Source of the DNA: Batillaria attramentaria
Lineage: Eukaryota > Mollusca > Gastropoda > Batillariidae
Direction: 5' to 3'
DNA length: 64,000 bases
Assembly: GCA_018292915.2 (NCBI GenBank)
Contig: JACVVK020000061.1
Location: 124,001 to 188,000, forward strand
A model generated the notes under the pieces. That model saw only the letters and a program-made list of their open reading frames with translations. It was not told where the DNA came from and made no database searches. Positions 31,401 through 40,234 of the stretch are shown piece by piece (position 1 is the first letter of the stretch; the number at the start of each line of letters is the position of its first letter). Position numbers and translations under genes: made by a program.

Positions 31401-32185
31401 TAGCAGTAATTGATATGGGAACGTTTCATGAGTCTATTATGATTTGTGCACTTACTTATGACACGGAGTATGCAAGACGCTACTTCGTCGTTTTGTGCCA
31501 CACATTTGAGAGTAGCACCAGCCCAGATTCTGTGATTTGCTTTTATGCTCAGTGTGGCTGTTGTTGTACTCGATATAGGCGATGCAAAGAAGCTTCGGGT
31601 CAGAAATGTCTGGCATGCAGATTTGGATGTGCAGTAGGCTACGTCCTGTTCAGTTTCATTCATAGACGTAATTGTCCAGTTGATATGTCCATCTGTACCA
31701 ACCCCATCGCAGTGCATTTCGTGAGGTCCCGGCTCTACAACATCCAGGGTATTGTTCGTGCAGTTCCTAATCTTTAGGGTGGCTGTAAACAAAACAGCCA
31801 GAGAAAGAACAGGGTATGTTAACACTCGCAAAGTCGTTCTACTTTCCCACCCTTCCATTCCACCTTCAACCCCCTCCCTCCCACCACCTCCACCGCGCTA
31901 ATCGAACTATAGCAAATGTAAGTAAATGTTACATTACTTCATCTGATTACAACAAGCGACTAGATGGCATAATCAATCCACACGATCGTTCTGATAACGC
32001 TCTTTTCATGTGTACACTTTCATCCGCCTTCTGTGAGAACCAGAACTGTTATAAAGTTTGTAGCTACTGTTTATTATTACTATTATTACTCTGACGAGAC
32101 AAATACAAAATTCCACCTTACCTGAGCAAACAAGAAACATGGTGAAAACGCCTATCACAGTCAGAAGTAGGATGTCTTTCGCCAT
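9748..32185 (-). CDS. YA: type I Ig-superfamily receptor with long multi-tyrosine tail, disrupted by a LINE and C-terminally truncated
   Basis: Exons: 32185-32122, 31782-31456, 30971-30835, 30038-29867, 23678-23427, 23174-22869, then an Ig exon 12634-12332 whose 5' end is split by a LINE (original first 17 nt at 15944-15928), 12110-12000 (TM), 11849-11802, 11428-10835, 10674-10333, 9803-9748. Using an AG at the LINE end, the sum is 2712 nt, 903 residues, in frame; skipping that phase 1-1 exon is also in frame. Signal peptide MAKDILLL..., Ig1 about 22-130, a two-exon Ig2, two or three further Ig domains, then TM. The tail holds DAGYSSV twice, GTYSSV, GDYATT, DVYAVV, DVYAQV and Lys-Pro repeats. 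Compared with YC it lacks one Ig exon, a half-Ig exon and the last two tail exons. It ends GDRG-stop in SINE sequence. Functional state uncertain. Confidence 0.7.
10012..10130 (-). mobile_element. SINE family 1 fragment in YA tail intron
   Basis: Contains the body (GTTCAACGTCC near one end, AAATATTTGGCCCCGGCCGG near the other) but the B box is decayed and the A box missing. The orthologous copy in YC is at 49187-49290, next to a GT tract. Confidence 0.55.
11084..11281 (-). repeat. 99-bp in-frame tandem duplication in the YA tail exon
   Basis: Two 33-codon copies, at about 11084-11182 and 11183-11281, each encoding AGYSSVS, GRNQQPTIMPSRDNLNGD. YC has one copy. The duplication adds one YSSV tyrosine motif to the YA tail and keeps the frame. 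Confidence 0.88.
12636..15760 (-). pseudogene. Endonuclease-reverse transcriptase of the RTE-like LINE, one frameshift
   Basis: The N-terminal frame (15760 down to 13727) contains the endonuclease: TRVATWNIRTMYE, GLSETRW, GDFNAKIG and SDHH. It then enters the reverse transcriptase (YRGIMLLSVPGK, QAGFRRNRSC). The second frame (about 13757 down to 12636) continues with FIDYEKAFDSVDREALW, GVRQGCLLSPFLF and the FADD catalytic box. The two overlap at a run of seven G at 13743-13749, so a single-base homopolymer indel, real or an assembly error, separates an otherwise intact protein of about 1,040 residues. Confidence 0.85.
12636..15927 (-). mobile_element. RTE-like LINE inserted in a YA coding exon
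   Basis: A 3292-bp minus-strand element bounded by perfect 12-bp target site duplications (GAGATGCCCAGA on the minus strand; 12624-12635 and 15928-15939). It has about 167 bp of 5' leader, then an apurinic-type endonuclease and reverse transcriptase coding region that runs to the last base: the stop TAA at 12636-12638 is the element's 3' end, after TAAG. The length, single-ORF plan and C-terminal block (LLYGCETWR, RGRPRNSW) fit the RTE-like group, including CFDP2-like proteins. Class call is from recall of the family. Confidence 0.88.
16492..18831 (+). CDS. LINE ORF1 protein with coiled coil and SGNH esterase-like domain
   Basis: An intact 779-residue frame starting ATG at 16492. Residues about 1-140 form a domain I do not recognise. 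A coiled-coil-like stretch lies at about 245-335 (LTRVEEEMNEIS through LKELRR). Residues about 455-620 look like an SGNH/GDSL esterase: LLIGDSI with Ser464, a VGCN block with Asn517, and DGLHPS with Asp602 and His605. The last 150 residues are Pro/Gln/Ser rich. Esterase domains of this kind occur in ORF1 of CR1-group LINEs; their role in retrotransposition is not settled. No zinc knuckle was seen. Confidence 0.8.
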   Translation: MPASSESTAVTTGMDSSPKLKDTVDTFQKTFRCTLAEICVWRRVLLMRYSSVNSERAYIQFQHRDATENELSINDQKTPLLGYTAPPEDLVKSVIRLFVDDHKAITYTVYIKYQEGTGTFLAQRTYCPVFAKDEVELLTDLVAEVQRVTDPTPELEAAFQDRLAALPLPLEVLNTPSHPESPTPHKLHMADGTITPNNGPDRSDDEHLEVFRSSPLTHVKRPHAIRTSRRRNHRPLLSTTPLVLNRLTRVEEEMNEISNHATDLEASLTATVNDAKASIITAFKVHLSSAESSISSAVTALTTRVEQLEKDNHRLKTLLGDAKREIASLKELRRTGVSSIATQTAPIPPPQNASFPLSNSHTPPISAAASPSGTSCRDALERDAVPTGNSAAVLCKDDGESEQHDCDEDRAATQLNDDPIIASGTCADGITNDATKRDDMPSPGQRLQQANILSNTQVLLIGDSIPRPVDATRMVATGITTQKICVSGLSVEDLEQWLPTQPPRPRVRQLTVHVGCNSCQEAAVEEETWMTLLKACKRAFPNAVIRASSIVPARGQHPRRDAILSSNSSLRTACSKLKVKCIDHTDTFLTERGAPRKKLYRDGLHPSSKGTRELALNLTDPDRSRELSHFSGPYPSSSLAHPRSHGAIRQHQPGPDVKRRYPRIDTSGHTPPPWSNARPYPLLSGQSPVGPNTPVQPLPHPPPPAYYQPIPQCFPPQPTPVPVQSFAEGSTGLASQTPGTVDSQLAPQPSSATNLQPGASSQPLDPLWLVAQLLQPFLK
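19314..22147 (+). pseudogene. LINE ORF2: endonuclease and reverse transcriptase, broken inside the RT
   Basis: The first frame (ATG 19314 to 21185) has the endonuclease motifs FGLTETRL, GDFNID and SDHYPV. It continues into the RT with VIPLPKSKDVDHANNFRPIS, SGFRPGHSCQTAL and FLDFKKAFDLVDHDILL. The frame is lost between about 21090 and 21146. The second frame resumes with RQAVVANGSISDLGHITCGV, PQGSVLGPLLF and FADDTTIHA and runs to TGA at 22147. The break replaces the part normally linking these motifs, so a short deletion as well as a frameshift is likely. The copy cannot make a whole RT. Confidence 0.85.
22600..22735 (+). mobile_element. 3' tail fragment of a second CR1-like LINE
   Basis: Sequence with a LINE-like 3' end (GTTGTAAAATAAAGGTTC) followed by CT repeats, much like the 3' end of the neighbouring LINE at 22470-22490. 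It is probably a strongly 5'-truncated copy lying between GT and CT tracts. Confidence 0.45.
24221..24505. mobile_element. Foldback MITE-like element
   Basis: Ends read GGCCGGTGTCACAGGATATT on one side and the reverse complement GGCCGGTGTCGTAGAATATT on the other, both followed by TCGGAACC. Inside are more inverted copies of GGAACC, GATTTATCC and GGGAACC motifs, so most of the 285 bp could fold on itself. Superfamily not determined. Confidence 0.65.
24870..26325. repeat. Inverted pair of about 110-bp arms, 1.2 kb apart
   Basis: The reverse complement of about 24870-24970 aligns with 26215-26325 at roughly three quarters identity, sharing ACCCGAAA, TCACCTGCA, GCAGCGCATT and GCCTCTCAGCAC. The centre is not recognised; it contains an AATAAA (about 26004) and small frames without known motifs. 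It may be two copies of one repeat or the ends of one element. Confidence 0.45.
28276..28512 (+). pseudogene. N-terminal fragment of a Harbinger-type transposase
   Basis: The frame from ATG 28276 reads MAALLFFQARQRGLLRRN and then FRDRTNPFDTYDD, closely like the start of HARBI1-type transposases (R-E-R-x-F-R-x-R-x-N-P-x-D-x-Y-D-D). It then enters a GT repeat (28381-28488) and ends. The DDE catalytic part is absent, so it is an internally deleted remnant. Confidence 0.6.
28564..28791 (-). pseudogene. Myb/SANT-like protein fragment of the Harbinger element
   Basis: Minus-strand frame with RKRARIGNFSAEHVRILL followed by EEL, like the start of the Myb/SANT-like DNA-binding domain encoded by Harbinger elements (pattern R-x-x-N-F-S-x-x-E-x-x-x-L-L-E). 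Only the first helix region is present before the frame diverges. Confidence 0.5.
30109..30588 (+). mobile_element. tRNA-derived SINE (family 2) in YA intron
   Basis: A 480-bp insert flanked by perfect 15-bp repeats (AAGACTTCTGTTCCG at 30094-30108 and 30589-30603). The head has RNA polymerase III A and B boxes (GTAGTGTAGTGGTTAGCAC and GGTTCGAATCCC). It ends in an A17-like tail. YC has the uninterrupted target at about 56065-56080, so the insertion is specific to YA. Confidence 0.85.
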
Positions 32186-32696
32186 GATTGCGGCTATGGA
32201 GCTAATAGGGAGAGCAACTTCCTGGTTGATGACCGCGGGTGACACGCAGCTTATTCACGCCATAGGCACCATGAACGGCACTGGGTTTATTTATTCATAG
32301 ATAGCAGAGTAGTAGTGTCGAGTGTCGAGTGTTGTACACATTTTTCAAATAGGACCGTGAGTGAGAAGATAGGATTACTAGATTTTCCATGTGCACACTT
32401 TCTTAGCGGCATTGAAATTAATGTATGGCAGCAGCTTGCATTGTACTACAAAGCTTGAAAGATGTGTACAACACTCAACACACCTACTCTTCTATTGCAC
32501 ACGACTACTGCTGGTGACAGCAAGCTTAAGTCCACGCAATAGTTCACCTTGTCGAGTGTCGACATGAATCAACACCTGACCTCTCCTGAGCAGACATGGA
32601 ACATGATGAAAACGCTGATCTCTATCAGAAGTAGGTTTAGTTTTGCTATGATGTTTAAGCAGGTAGGTTCTGCTTGTCTGACAATCATTTAACTTT

Positions 32697-32748
<52 letters not shown>

Positions 32749-33484
32749 ACGTTTGCAAGCACGGTCACAAGTTGCTCCAGTCTTTTATTCAGTGCGAATG
32801 TCTTCCCTGCGTGTTAGACATGAACACAATCAGCCGTTAACTCTTGAAGTGAGTGTGTCAGCTGGCTCAATGCCCATGTAGCTGAGTTATACAAGACTAG
32901 TCGCGCAAAAGAGGGACCCTCAGCCCTCAGCTAAAGCAGAGATTCTCCGAAATGAACTTGTTAAAGACTGAATGGCTCTTTTTCGAAACATCAGCATAGC
33001 TGAGCTCTTGTTTAAAAAAAAGAAAAAAAAAATCACGACAAAACGAATGAAAGAAACTTGCTGGAAAAACAATATTATTTTTAGTACAAAACAGAACGTA
33101 ATTTCACCATACGATTTTTTCCAGTAACATATTCGATTAATGTTACTGTACATGAGTTTTAGCCCCAGAACGGTTACGAAACTCTTCAATGATGTTTTAC
33201 ATTTTTTTCACACCAGTTTGCCAAATGCTATATTTTAAGTTGGCGATATGGTTAATAATGAAAGTGAAGAAATCATTGTCTTCCTATACAATATCCTTTT
33301 GACTCATTAGCTATATGGTATAGTTTTATACTGAGTGATGGAAAGAGATAAAAATGGAAGCCGGGCACAAACAAATGTACAAAAAAGCATGGATATTTTC
33401 ACATACATGAAGAACCTGTACATGTGAAGGGATAACAGTTGTTCACTATGTATCAGGGAAATCAGACGACTGTAGAGTGTTTTG
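32186..33484. other. Spacer between YA start and X2 end
   Basis: Holds the relic first exon (32586-32649), (CA)n at 32698-32746 and sequence shared with the spacers at 37422-38913 and 57887-59558. Close to the gene starts all three carry CAGCTTATTCACG and GGGTTTATTTATTC-like blocks. A conserved promoter is likely but not demonstrable here. Confidence 0.55.
32586..32649 (-). pseudogene. Relic signal-peptide exon upstream of YA
   Basis: These 64 nt align with the functional 64-nt first exon of Y genes (32122-32185) at the same length. The ATG is ATA (plus-strand tat at 32647-32649) and the donor GTAAGG is GAGAGG. Downstream of the lost start the frame still encodes a hydrophobic stretch with LLLIEISVFIMFHV. 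It is probably a leftover first exon from an earlier tandem duplication. Confidence 0.6.
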
Positions 33485-34524
33485 CTACACATGGGGTACA
33501 GATGTCGTGTTAGTGTAATCGTGCAACGCCGTTCCCTCTCCGGACGATTTGTGAAGATGAGTCTCTGAAAATGAGTATTTATAAACATCATTAGTTCTAA
33601 AAAAAAAAAATTATGTTGACAGATTGCACATGCTGTTTGTGTTGTCTTTTCTTTTGCTATTTTTATTGCTGTTGTTTGTGTCGTTGTTAGTGCTGTTGTT
33701 GTTGTTGCTGTTGCTGTTGTTGCTGTTGTCATCACTGTTTTTATTGTACTTGGTGCATGGTGATATTGGTGGTGGTGGCGGTTTGTTCTCTAATACATTT
33801 TGTTGTTGTTGTTCTTCTTCTTTTGTACCTGTGGATGTATGCTGTCTTTGCTCAGGGTTGATTTCTTCATACACTCCCTGTGCATTGACATCCCCGGAAT
33901 TGCCATTCGCTGCTGCACCGGTTGGTCTGAGACCAGTGTATGGGTTTGCGTCCTGATCCCTTCTGCGATTAGGGCGTTCGTACGTTCTAAGGTCTGGTAA
34001 AATAAAACGATTGTTCTCAACTTTACAGGCGATAGGTTAGACAGGTTTAGTATACTTGTCCGGTAGTTTTCATTTAGAACTCCAAACAGTTTAAAATACT
34101 TTAACACCCAGAGATTAATTTGAAGCGGAGGCGATGAGGTTGTGTTGTCGCTTGTTCATCCGCTTGGTGGCTTTGTCGTAGGACTGGCTTGTTTGTCATA
34201 CAAGGGCAAGGAGTAAAAGGAATAAACAGGAAAAAAAGAGTATTTACAATAATAACTCTAAAGTTCTGTTTGAGACTTGACAAATTTACACTGGAAAATA
34301 AATTCGAGCTTTAACCATACCCACTGGTACATGCGATGGACGGATGCCAAAGACATTGTCTTTTGTACTCACATCTTCTTCGAATGACAAATACGACGAA
34401 AATGATGACGATGATAGCAAGAACTGATGCCGCTACACCCCCCGCCACCGCTGCAACTGGGAATGTTTGTGTCCCGTCGTTTCCTGTCAAGCTGCCTTCT
34501 GCCAACAACACATACGATGACGGC

Positions 34525-34616
<92 letters not shown>

Positions 34617-37421
34617 TAGGGGTTGTAGGTAAGGCTGAGAGCGCTCCCTAGGTCTAGGAGATGTGTGCTTTGTATGCCAGTGGACAAGTCCGCCTTGCCC
34701 TACATCGGCTACAGGCCACAGTGGAGGGGGGGTGGGGGGAGGGGTGAATCTACCATCCTATCGCTGAAACGTCTAACGGATCTAAGGGTACCTCACCATT
34801 CATAGGCCCTCCATTCCCCTCTCACCGGGAGGAAAATGGTCGGTACAACCTAGGCAATATGAAGTGGTGATTTTAGCCGCTCACGACCATGGTTTCGAGT
34901 CAATGGGACCCTCATCAGGTGAGCATGCGGCAATACCCACGAAGTATGCAGCGTACAACCAGCACTAAAAGGCTGCCCCAGAATAATCTGGTGCGTCTCC
35001 AGTACAAGCAGACGTCGCTACCCTAAAGCTCTGCAAGAGGTTTCAGCGGAAAAAGACTAAATAATTTAGAAGGAGCAACTGCCTGGGTGTAATGTCATGT
35101 AATTACATTTAATATAAAAATAGGAACAAAGGCGTCTCTAAAGCCGAATAATATGCGCTCAATCAGGTCAATTTGAAAGTAGGGGAAGTAAATAAAGCTG
35201 AGAGCGCTCCCTAGATCTAGGAGAAGTGTGCTTTTTATGCCAATGGACAAGTCCGCCTTGCCCTATATTGGCTACAAGCCACAGTGAAGAGGGGGGGGGG
35301 GAGGGGAATCTACCATCCTACCGCTGAACAACAACTATGTATATATAGACATGACTTCACCAATAATTTTATTTTTTGTGTAATAACCCTTAATATAAGG
35401 TTACACTTACCTTTCTGTGAGCTTGCATCAAGGTAGACCGAAACGCTGACTTCACCAAATGTGTTTACAAAAGTCACTGTGTAAAATCCTAAATTTGCAG
35501 TCGTAGATTCATCCCGAGAAATCGTGCAGTTAGTCATGTAAATATGTCCGCTTGGTTTACACCGTACAAGCACATCTCTTGTTGCTTTTCCTAAGCCAGC
35601 TTCTTCAGTGAAAGGATTTGTATCACCAAAGAATGTCACGTGGGGTACAGGGGGAGGGTACCCTACGACGTCAATCGCTTTTTCAGATGTGATGAAAAGA
35701 ACTGTAGATCCGTCAGTGAGATGTTGAAGCTCTTCTGTTAGTGTTGGGGCGCCTGCAATTCATATGAATCATACCATTAAGAAAAATAATGTGATTAACC
35801 GTTGTTGTTGTTGTTGGTGGTGGTGTTGTTGCTGCTGCTGTTGCTGTTGTAGTTGTCGTTTTTGTTGTTGCTGTTGTGGTTGTTCTTCTTGTTGTTGTTT
35901 TCCGTTTTGCAAAGAACCGTGCATTTAAACAAGACGACATGATCCGAGTTATGAACTAATCAAAATTGTTTTATAATGTCTAATGCTTCACATGTGTACA
36001 CTTTATATTCTACAGTATTCATATTAATTTACCGCATGTAAAATAAATTGAATACCGCTTACAGTTGACAAGCAATGTCACATTTCCTTGGGTTGTCCCT
36101 ACAGTGTTGCTGGCTTCACAACTGTAAATGGCGGCATCCTGACAGCGAGCGGACGTGGTCAGCGTGTACTGTTGGACATTCTCATCCTGGCCGCTGGTGT
36201 GTGAAGTGTCCACCTCTAACGGCTGTCCAGTGTCCACTCTCACCACACGGATGGACGGCTTGGGCCGCCCGCTAGCCACACAGTTCAGGATGACAGAAGT
36301 GTTGTCAAAGCCGTCCACTGTCAAGTTCTCAGGAACACCGTTTAGGGTGAGCGATCTCACTTTTGTGCCATCAGCAGCTTTTGATATAAAACGATTTTTT
36401 ATTGTAAAAATAAAAATCTCTGAGCCAAATTGGTTTCAGTTTATATCCGAGTACGTACAGGAAACATATTGAACATATTCATAGTGAACTGAATAAAGTA
36501 CAGCTCGAGGTATTGAATCCAGTCGGCTGTCTGGTTGGCCCGCTAGGTATAACCATCTCCCTACAAAACTGTACTCCTTCCTCTATAAAGTAACATACTA
36601 GAAAGAGGGTCTTTCATGATTTGTGCACTTACTTATGACACGGAGTTTGCAAGACGCTACTTCGTCGTTTTGTGCCACACATTTGAGAGTAGCACCAGCC
36701 CAGCTTCTGTGATTTGTTTTTATGCTCAGTGTGGCTGTTGTTGTACTCGATATAGGCGATGCATAGAAGGTTTCGGTCAGATATGTCTGGCATGCAAATT
36801 CAGTTGCACAGTATGCTACATCCTGTTCAGTTTCACCCATAGACGTGATTGTCCAGTTGATACGTCCATCTGTACCAACCCCATCGCAGTAGATTTCATG
36901 AGGTCCCGGCTCTAAAACATCCAGGATATTGTTCGTGCAGTTCCTAATCTTCAGGGTGGCTGTAAAGAAAACAGGCAGTCAAAGAACAGAGTATGTCAAG
37001 TACTCACAAAGTCGTTATACCTTCGTACTCTTCCATTCCACCTCCAATCCCCTCCCTCCCACCACCTCCACCGCGCTAATCGAACTATAGCAAATAATTA
37101 TAAGTAAATGTCTTGACTAGGTCAGTTCATCTGTACATCCGCTTACAACAAGCGACTAGACGGCATAATCAACCAACACGATCGTTCTGATAACGCTCTT
37201 TTTCATGTGTACACTTTCACCCGCCTTCTATGACAACCACTCACATTCTGCTGAAATATAATTAATAAGCAGCGTTTTTATAAAGTTTGTAGCTACTGTT
37301 TATGAAATCGCATACTATTATTACTCTGTCGAGAGAAAGTACAAAATTCGACCTTACCTGAGCAAACAAGAAACATGGCGAGAACGCCTGTCACAGTCAG
37401 AAGTAGGATGTCTTTCGCCAT
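33485..37421 (-). CDS. X2: short chimeric Ig receptor (Y-type signal peptide and Ig1, X-type rest)
   Basis: Exons: 37421-37358, 36959-36633, 36377-36063, 35752-35411, 34498-34373, 33993-33829, 33564-33485; total 1419 nt, 472 residues plus TAG. The first two exons (MAKDILLL signal peptide and the Ig1 starting TLKIRNC) are near copies of the Y-gene 5' end. From the third exon on, the Ig with SLTLNG, the Ig with GDTNPF, the membrane exon and the YEEI tail are X type. It therefore has three Ig-like domains instead of five. The last exon reads to HDYTNT and then PHV-stop: the TAC codon of HVYQ is TAG here, removing the last 15 residues found in X1 and X3. Junction phases all agree (phase 1), so the gene looks able to make a protein. 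Confidence 0.8.
34629..35300. repeat. About 107-bp intron segment duplicated around a 460-bp insert in X2
   Basis: The block from AGGCTGAGAGCGCTC to GCCACAGTGGA (34629-34735) recurs at 35195-35300. X1 (about 1240-1340) and X3 (about 40030-40130) have it once. The sequence between is not recognised and has no coding frame of note. Confidence 0.65.
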
Positions 37422-38136
37422 GATTGTGACTATGGAGCTAATAGGGAGAGCAACTTCCTAGTTGATGACTGCGGGTGACACGCAGCTTATTCACGCCTAA
37501 AAAGGCACCACGAAAGCCACTGGGTTTATTTGTTCACAGATAGAAGGGTAGTTGTGTCGAGTGTTGTACACATTTTTGAAATAGGAGCTCGAGTGAGAAG
37601 ATAGGATTACTAGATTTAGCTTTTCCCTGCCTCTCTCTCATCTCTATTAGTGTTCGTACTCTGTGCATGTCAATAGTTTGCTGATTCTTGTGGGTTCTTT
37701 ATTGTCAATAGTTTAAAGTGTTTTTAAAAAAACTAGATTGAATATAAGGATCCAGATACTCTCTCTCTCTCTCTCTCCTCCCCCCCCCTCCCCCCACCCC
37801 AGTCCAGCGTATTAATTCCTAGGCGTTCGCTTTCCATGTGTACACTTTCTTAGCGGCATTGAAATTAATGCATGACATCAGCTTGCATTGCACTACAAAC
37901 CTTGAAATATGTGTACAACACTCGACACACCTACTCTTCTATTGCACACGACTACTGCTGCTGACAGCAAGTCCACGTAATAGTTCACCTTGTCGAGTGT
38001 CGACACAAATCAACACCTGACCTCGCCTGATCAGACATGGAACATGATGAAAACGCTGATCTCTATCAGAAGTAGGATAATTTTTGCCATGATGCAACTG
38101 GTAGGTTCTGCTGTTCTGACAAGCAAATAACTTACA

Positions 38137-38185
<49 letters not shown>

Positions 38186-38913
38186 CGTTTGCAAGCACGG
38201 ACACGCTGACATGTTGATAGCTCCCGTCTTTTATTCAGTGCGAATATTTCTTCCCTGCGTGTTAGACATGAACACAATCAGCCGTTAACTCTCTTTAAGT
38301 GTGTCAGCTGGCTCAATGCCCATGTAGCTAAGCTATACAAGACGCGCAAAAGAAGGGCCCTCAGCTAAAGCAGAGATTCCGCGAAATGCGCTTGTTGACT
38401 GAATGGCTCCTTTTCGAAACATCAGCATAGCTGAGCGCTTGTGAACGCTTGCCAGAAACAAGAAAAACAATCACGACAAAACGAAGGAAAGAAACTTGCT
38501 GGAAAAACAATAGTATTTTTAGCACAAAACAGAATGTAATTTCACTAAACGATTTTTTCCAGTAACATATTGGATTAATGTTATTGTACAAGAGCTTTAA
38601 CCACAAAACGGTTATAAAACTGTTCAGTTATTTATTCAATGTTTTACTTATTTTTTCACGCCGGTTTGCCACATGCTAGACTTTAGTTTGACGATTGTTC
38701 AAAAATAAAAGTGAAGAAATCATTGTCCTTCTACACAATATACGTACCCATTTAATTTTGTCTCGCAAGCTATACGGAATAGGTTTACACTGGAGTGATC
38801 GAAAGAGATAAAAATGGAAGCCGGGCATAAACAAGTGTACAAAAAGCATGGATATTTTCACATACATAAAGAACGTGTACATGTGAAGGGATAACAGTTG
38901 TTGCTATTGTTTA
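37422..38913. other. Spacer between X2 start and X3 end
   Basis: Similar to 32186-33484, with an additional CT/C-rich tract at 37760-37800 and CA/GA repeats at 38134-38182. Contains the relic exon 38027-38090. No other coding sequence seen. Confidence 0.55.
38027..38090 (-). pseudogene. Relic signal-peptide exon upstream of X2
   Basis: A second copy of the relic first exon, 64 nt long. The ATG is present (38088-38090) and the frame reads MAKIILLLIEISVFIMFHV and then stop (TGA at 38031-38033). The donor is GCGAGG instead of GTAAGG. The equivalent place upstream of YC (about 58230) is missing, apparently removed between a CT tract and the sequence now following it. Confidence 0.6.
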
Positions 38914-39957
38914 CTATGCATCAGGGAAATCAGACGATTGTAGAGTGTTTTGGTACACATGGGGTACAGATGTCGTGTTAGTGTAATCATGCAACTCGGT
39001 TCCTTCTCCGGACGATTTGTAAAGATGAGTCTCTGAAAATGAGTATTTATAAAAATCATTATTTCAAAATGTTGACAGATTGCACATGCTCTTTGTGTTG
39101 TCTTTTCGTTTGCTATTTTTATTGTTGTTGTTTGTGTTGTTGTTAGTGCTGTTGTTGTTGTTGTTGCTGTTGTCATCACTGTTTTTCTTGTACTTGGTGC
39201 ATGGTGATACTGGTGGTGGTGGCGGTTTGTTCTCCAATACATTTTTTTTGTTGTTCTTCTTTTGTACCTGTTGATGGATGCTGTCTTTGCTCAGGGTTGA
39301 TTTCTTCATACACTCCCTGTGTATTGACATCCCCGGAACTGCCATTCGCTGCTGCACCGGTAGGTCTTAGTCCAGTGTATGGGTTTGCGTCCTGATCCCT
39401 CCTGCGATTCGGGCGTTCGTACGTTCTATAGTCTGGTAAAATAAAACAACGATTGTTCTCAACTTTACAGGCGATAGGTTAGATAGGTTTAGTATACTTG
39501 TCCGGTAGTTTTCAGTTAGAACTCCAAAAAGGTTAGAAGACTTTAACATGCAGAGATTCATTTGGAGCGGAGGCGATGTTGTCGCTTGTTCATCCGCTTG
39601 GTGGCTTTGTCGTAGGACTGGCTTGTTTACGATCCAAGGGCAAGGAGTAAAAGGAATAAACAGGGAAAAACAGTATTTACAATAATAACTCTAAAGTTCT
39701 GTTTGAGACTTGACAAATTTACATTGGAAAATAAATTCGAGCTTTAACCATACCCACTGATACATGTGATGGATGGATGATAAAGACATTGTCTTTTGTA
39801 CTCACATCTTCTTCGAATGACAAATACGCTGAAAATGATGACGATGATAGCAAGAACTGATGCCGCTACACCCCCCGCCACCGCTGCAACTGGGAATGTT
39901 TGTGTCCCGTCGCTTCCTGTCAAGCTGCCTTCTGCCAACAACATAAACAATGACCCC

Positions 39958-39993
<36 letters not shown>

Positions 39994-40160
39994 TAGATAG
40001 ATAGATAGATATAGGGGTAGTAAGTAAGGCTGAGAGCGCTCCCTAGATCTAGGAGAAGTGTGCTTTTTATGCCATTGGACAAGTCCGCCTTGCCCTATAC
40101 TGGCTACATTAAGCCACAGTGGACGGGGGGTAGGGGGGGGGTTCTACCAACCTACCGCTG

Positions 40161-40234
<74 letters not shown>

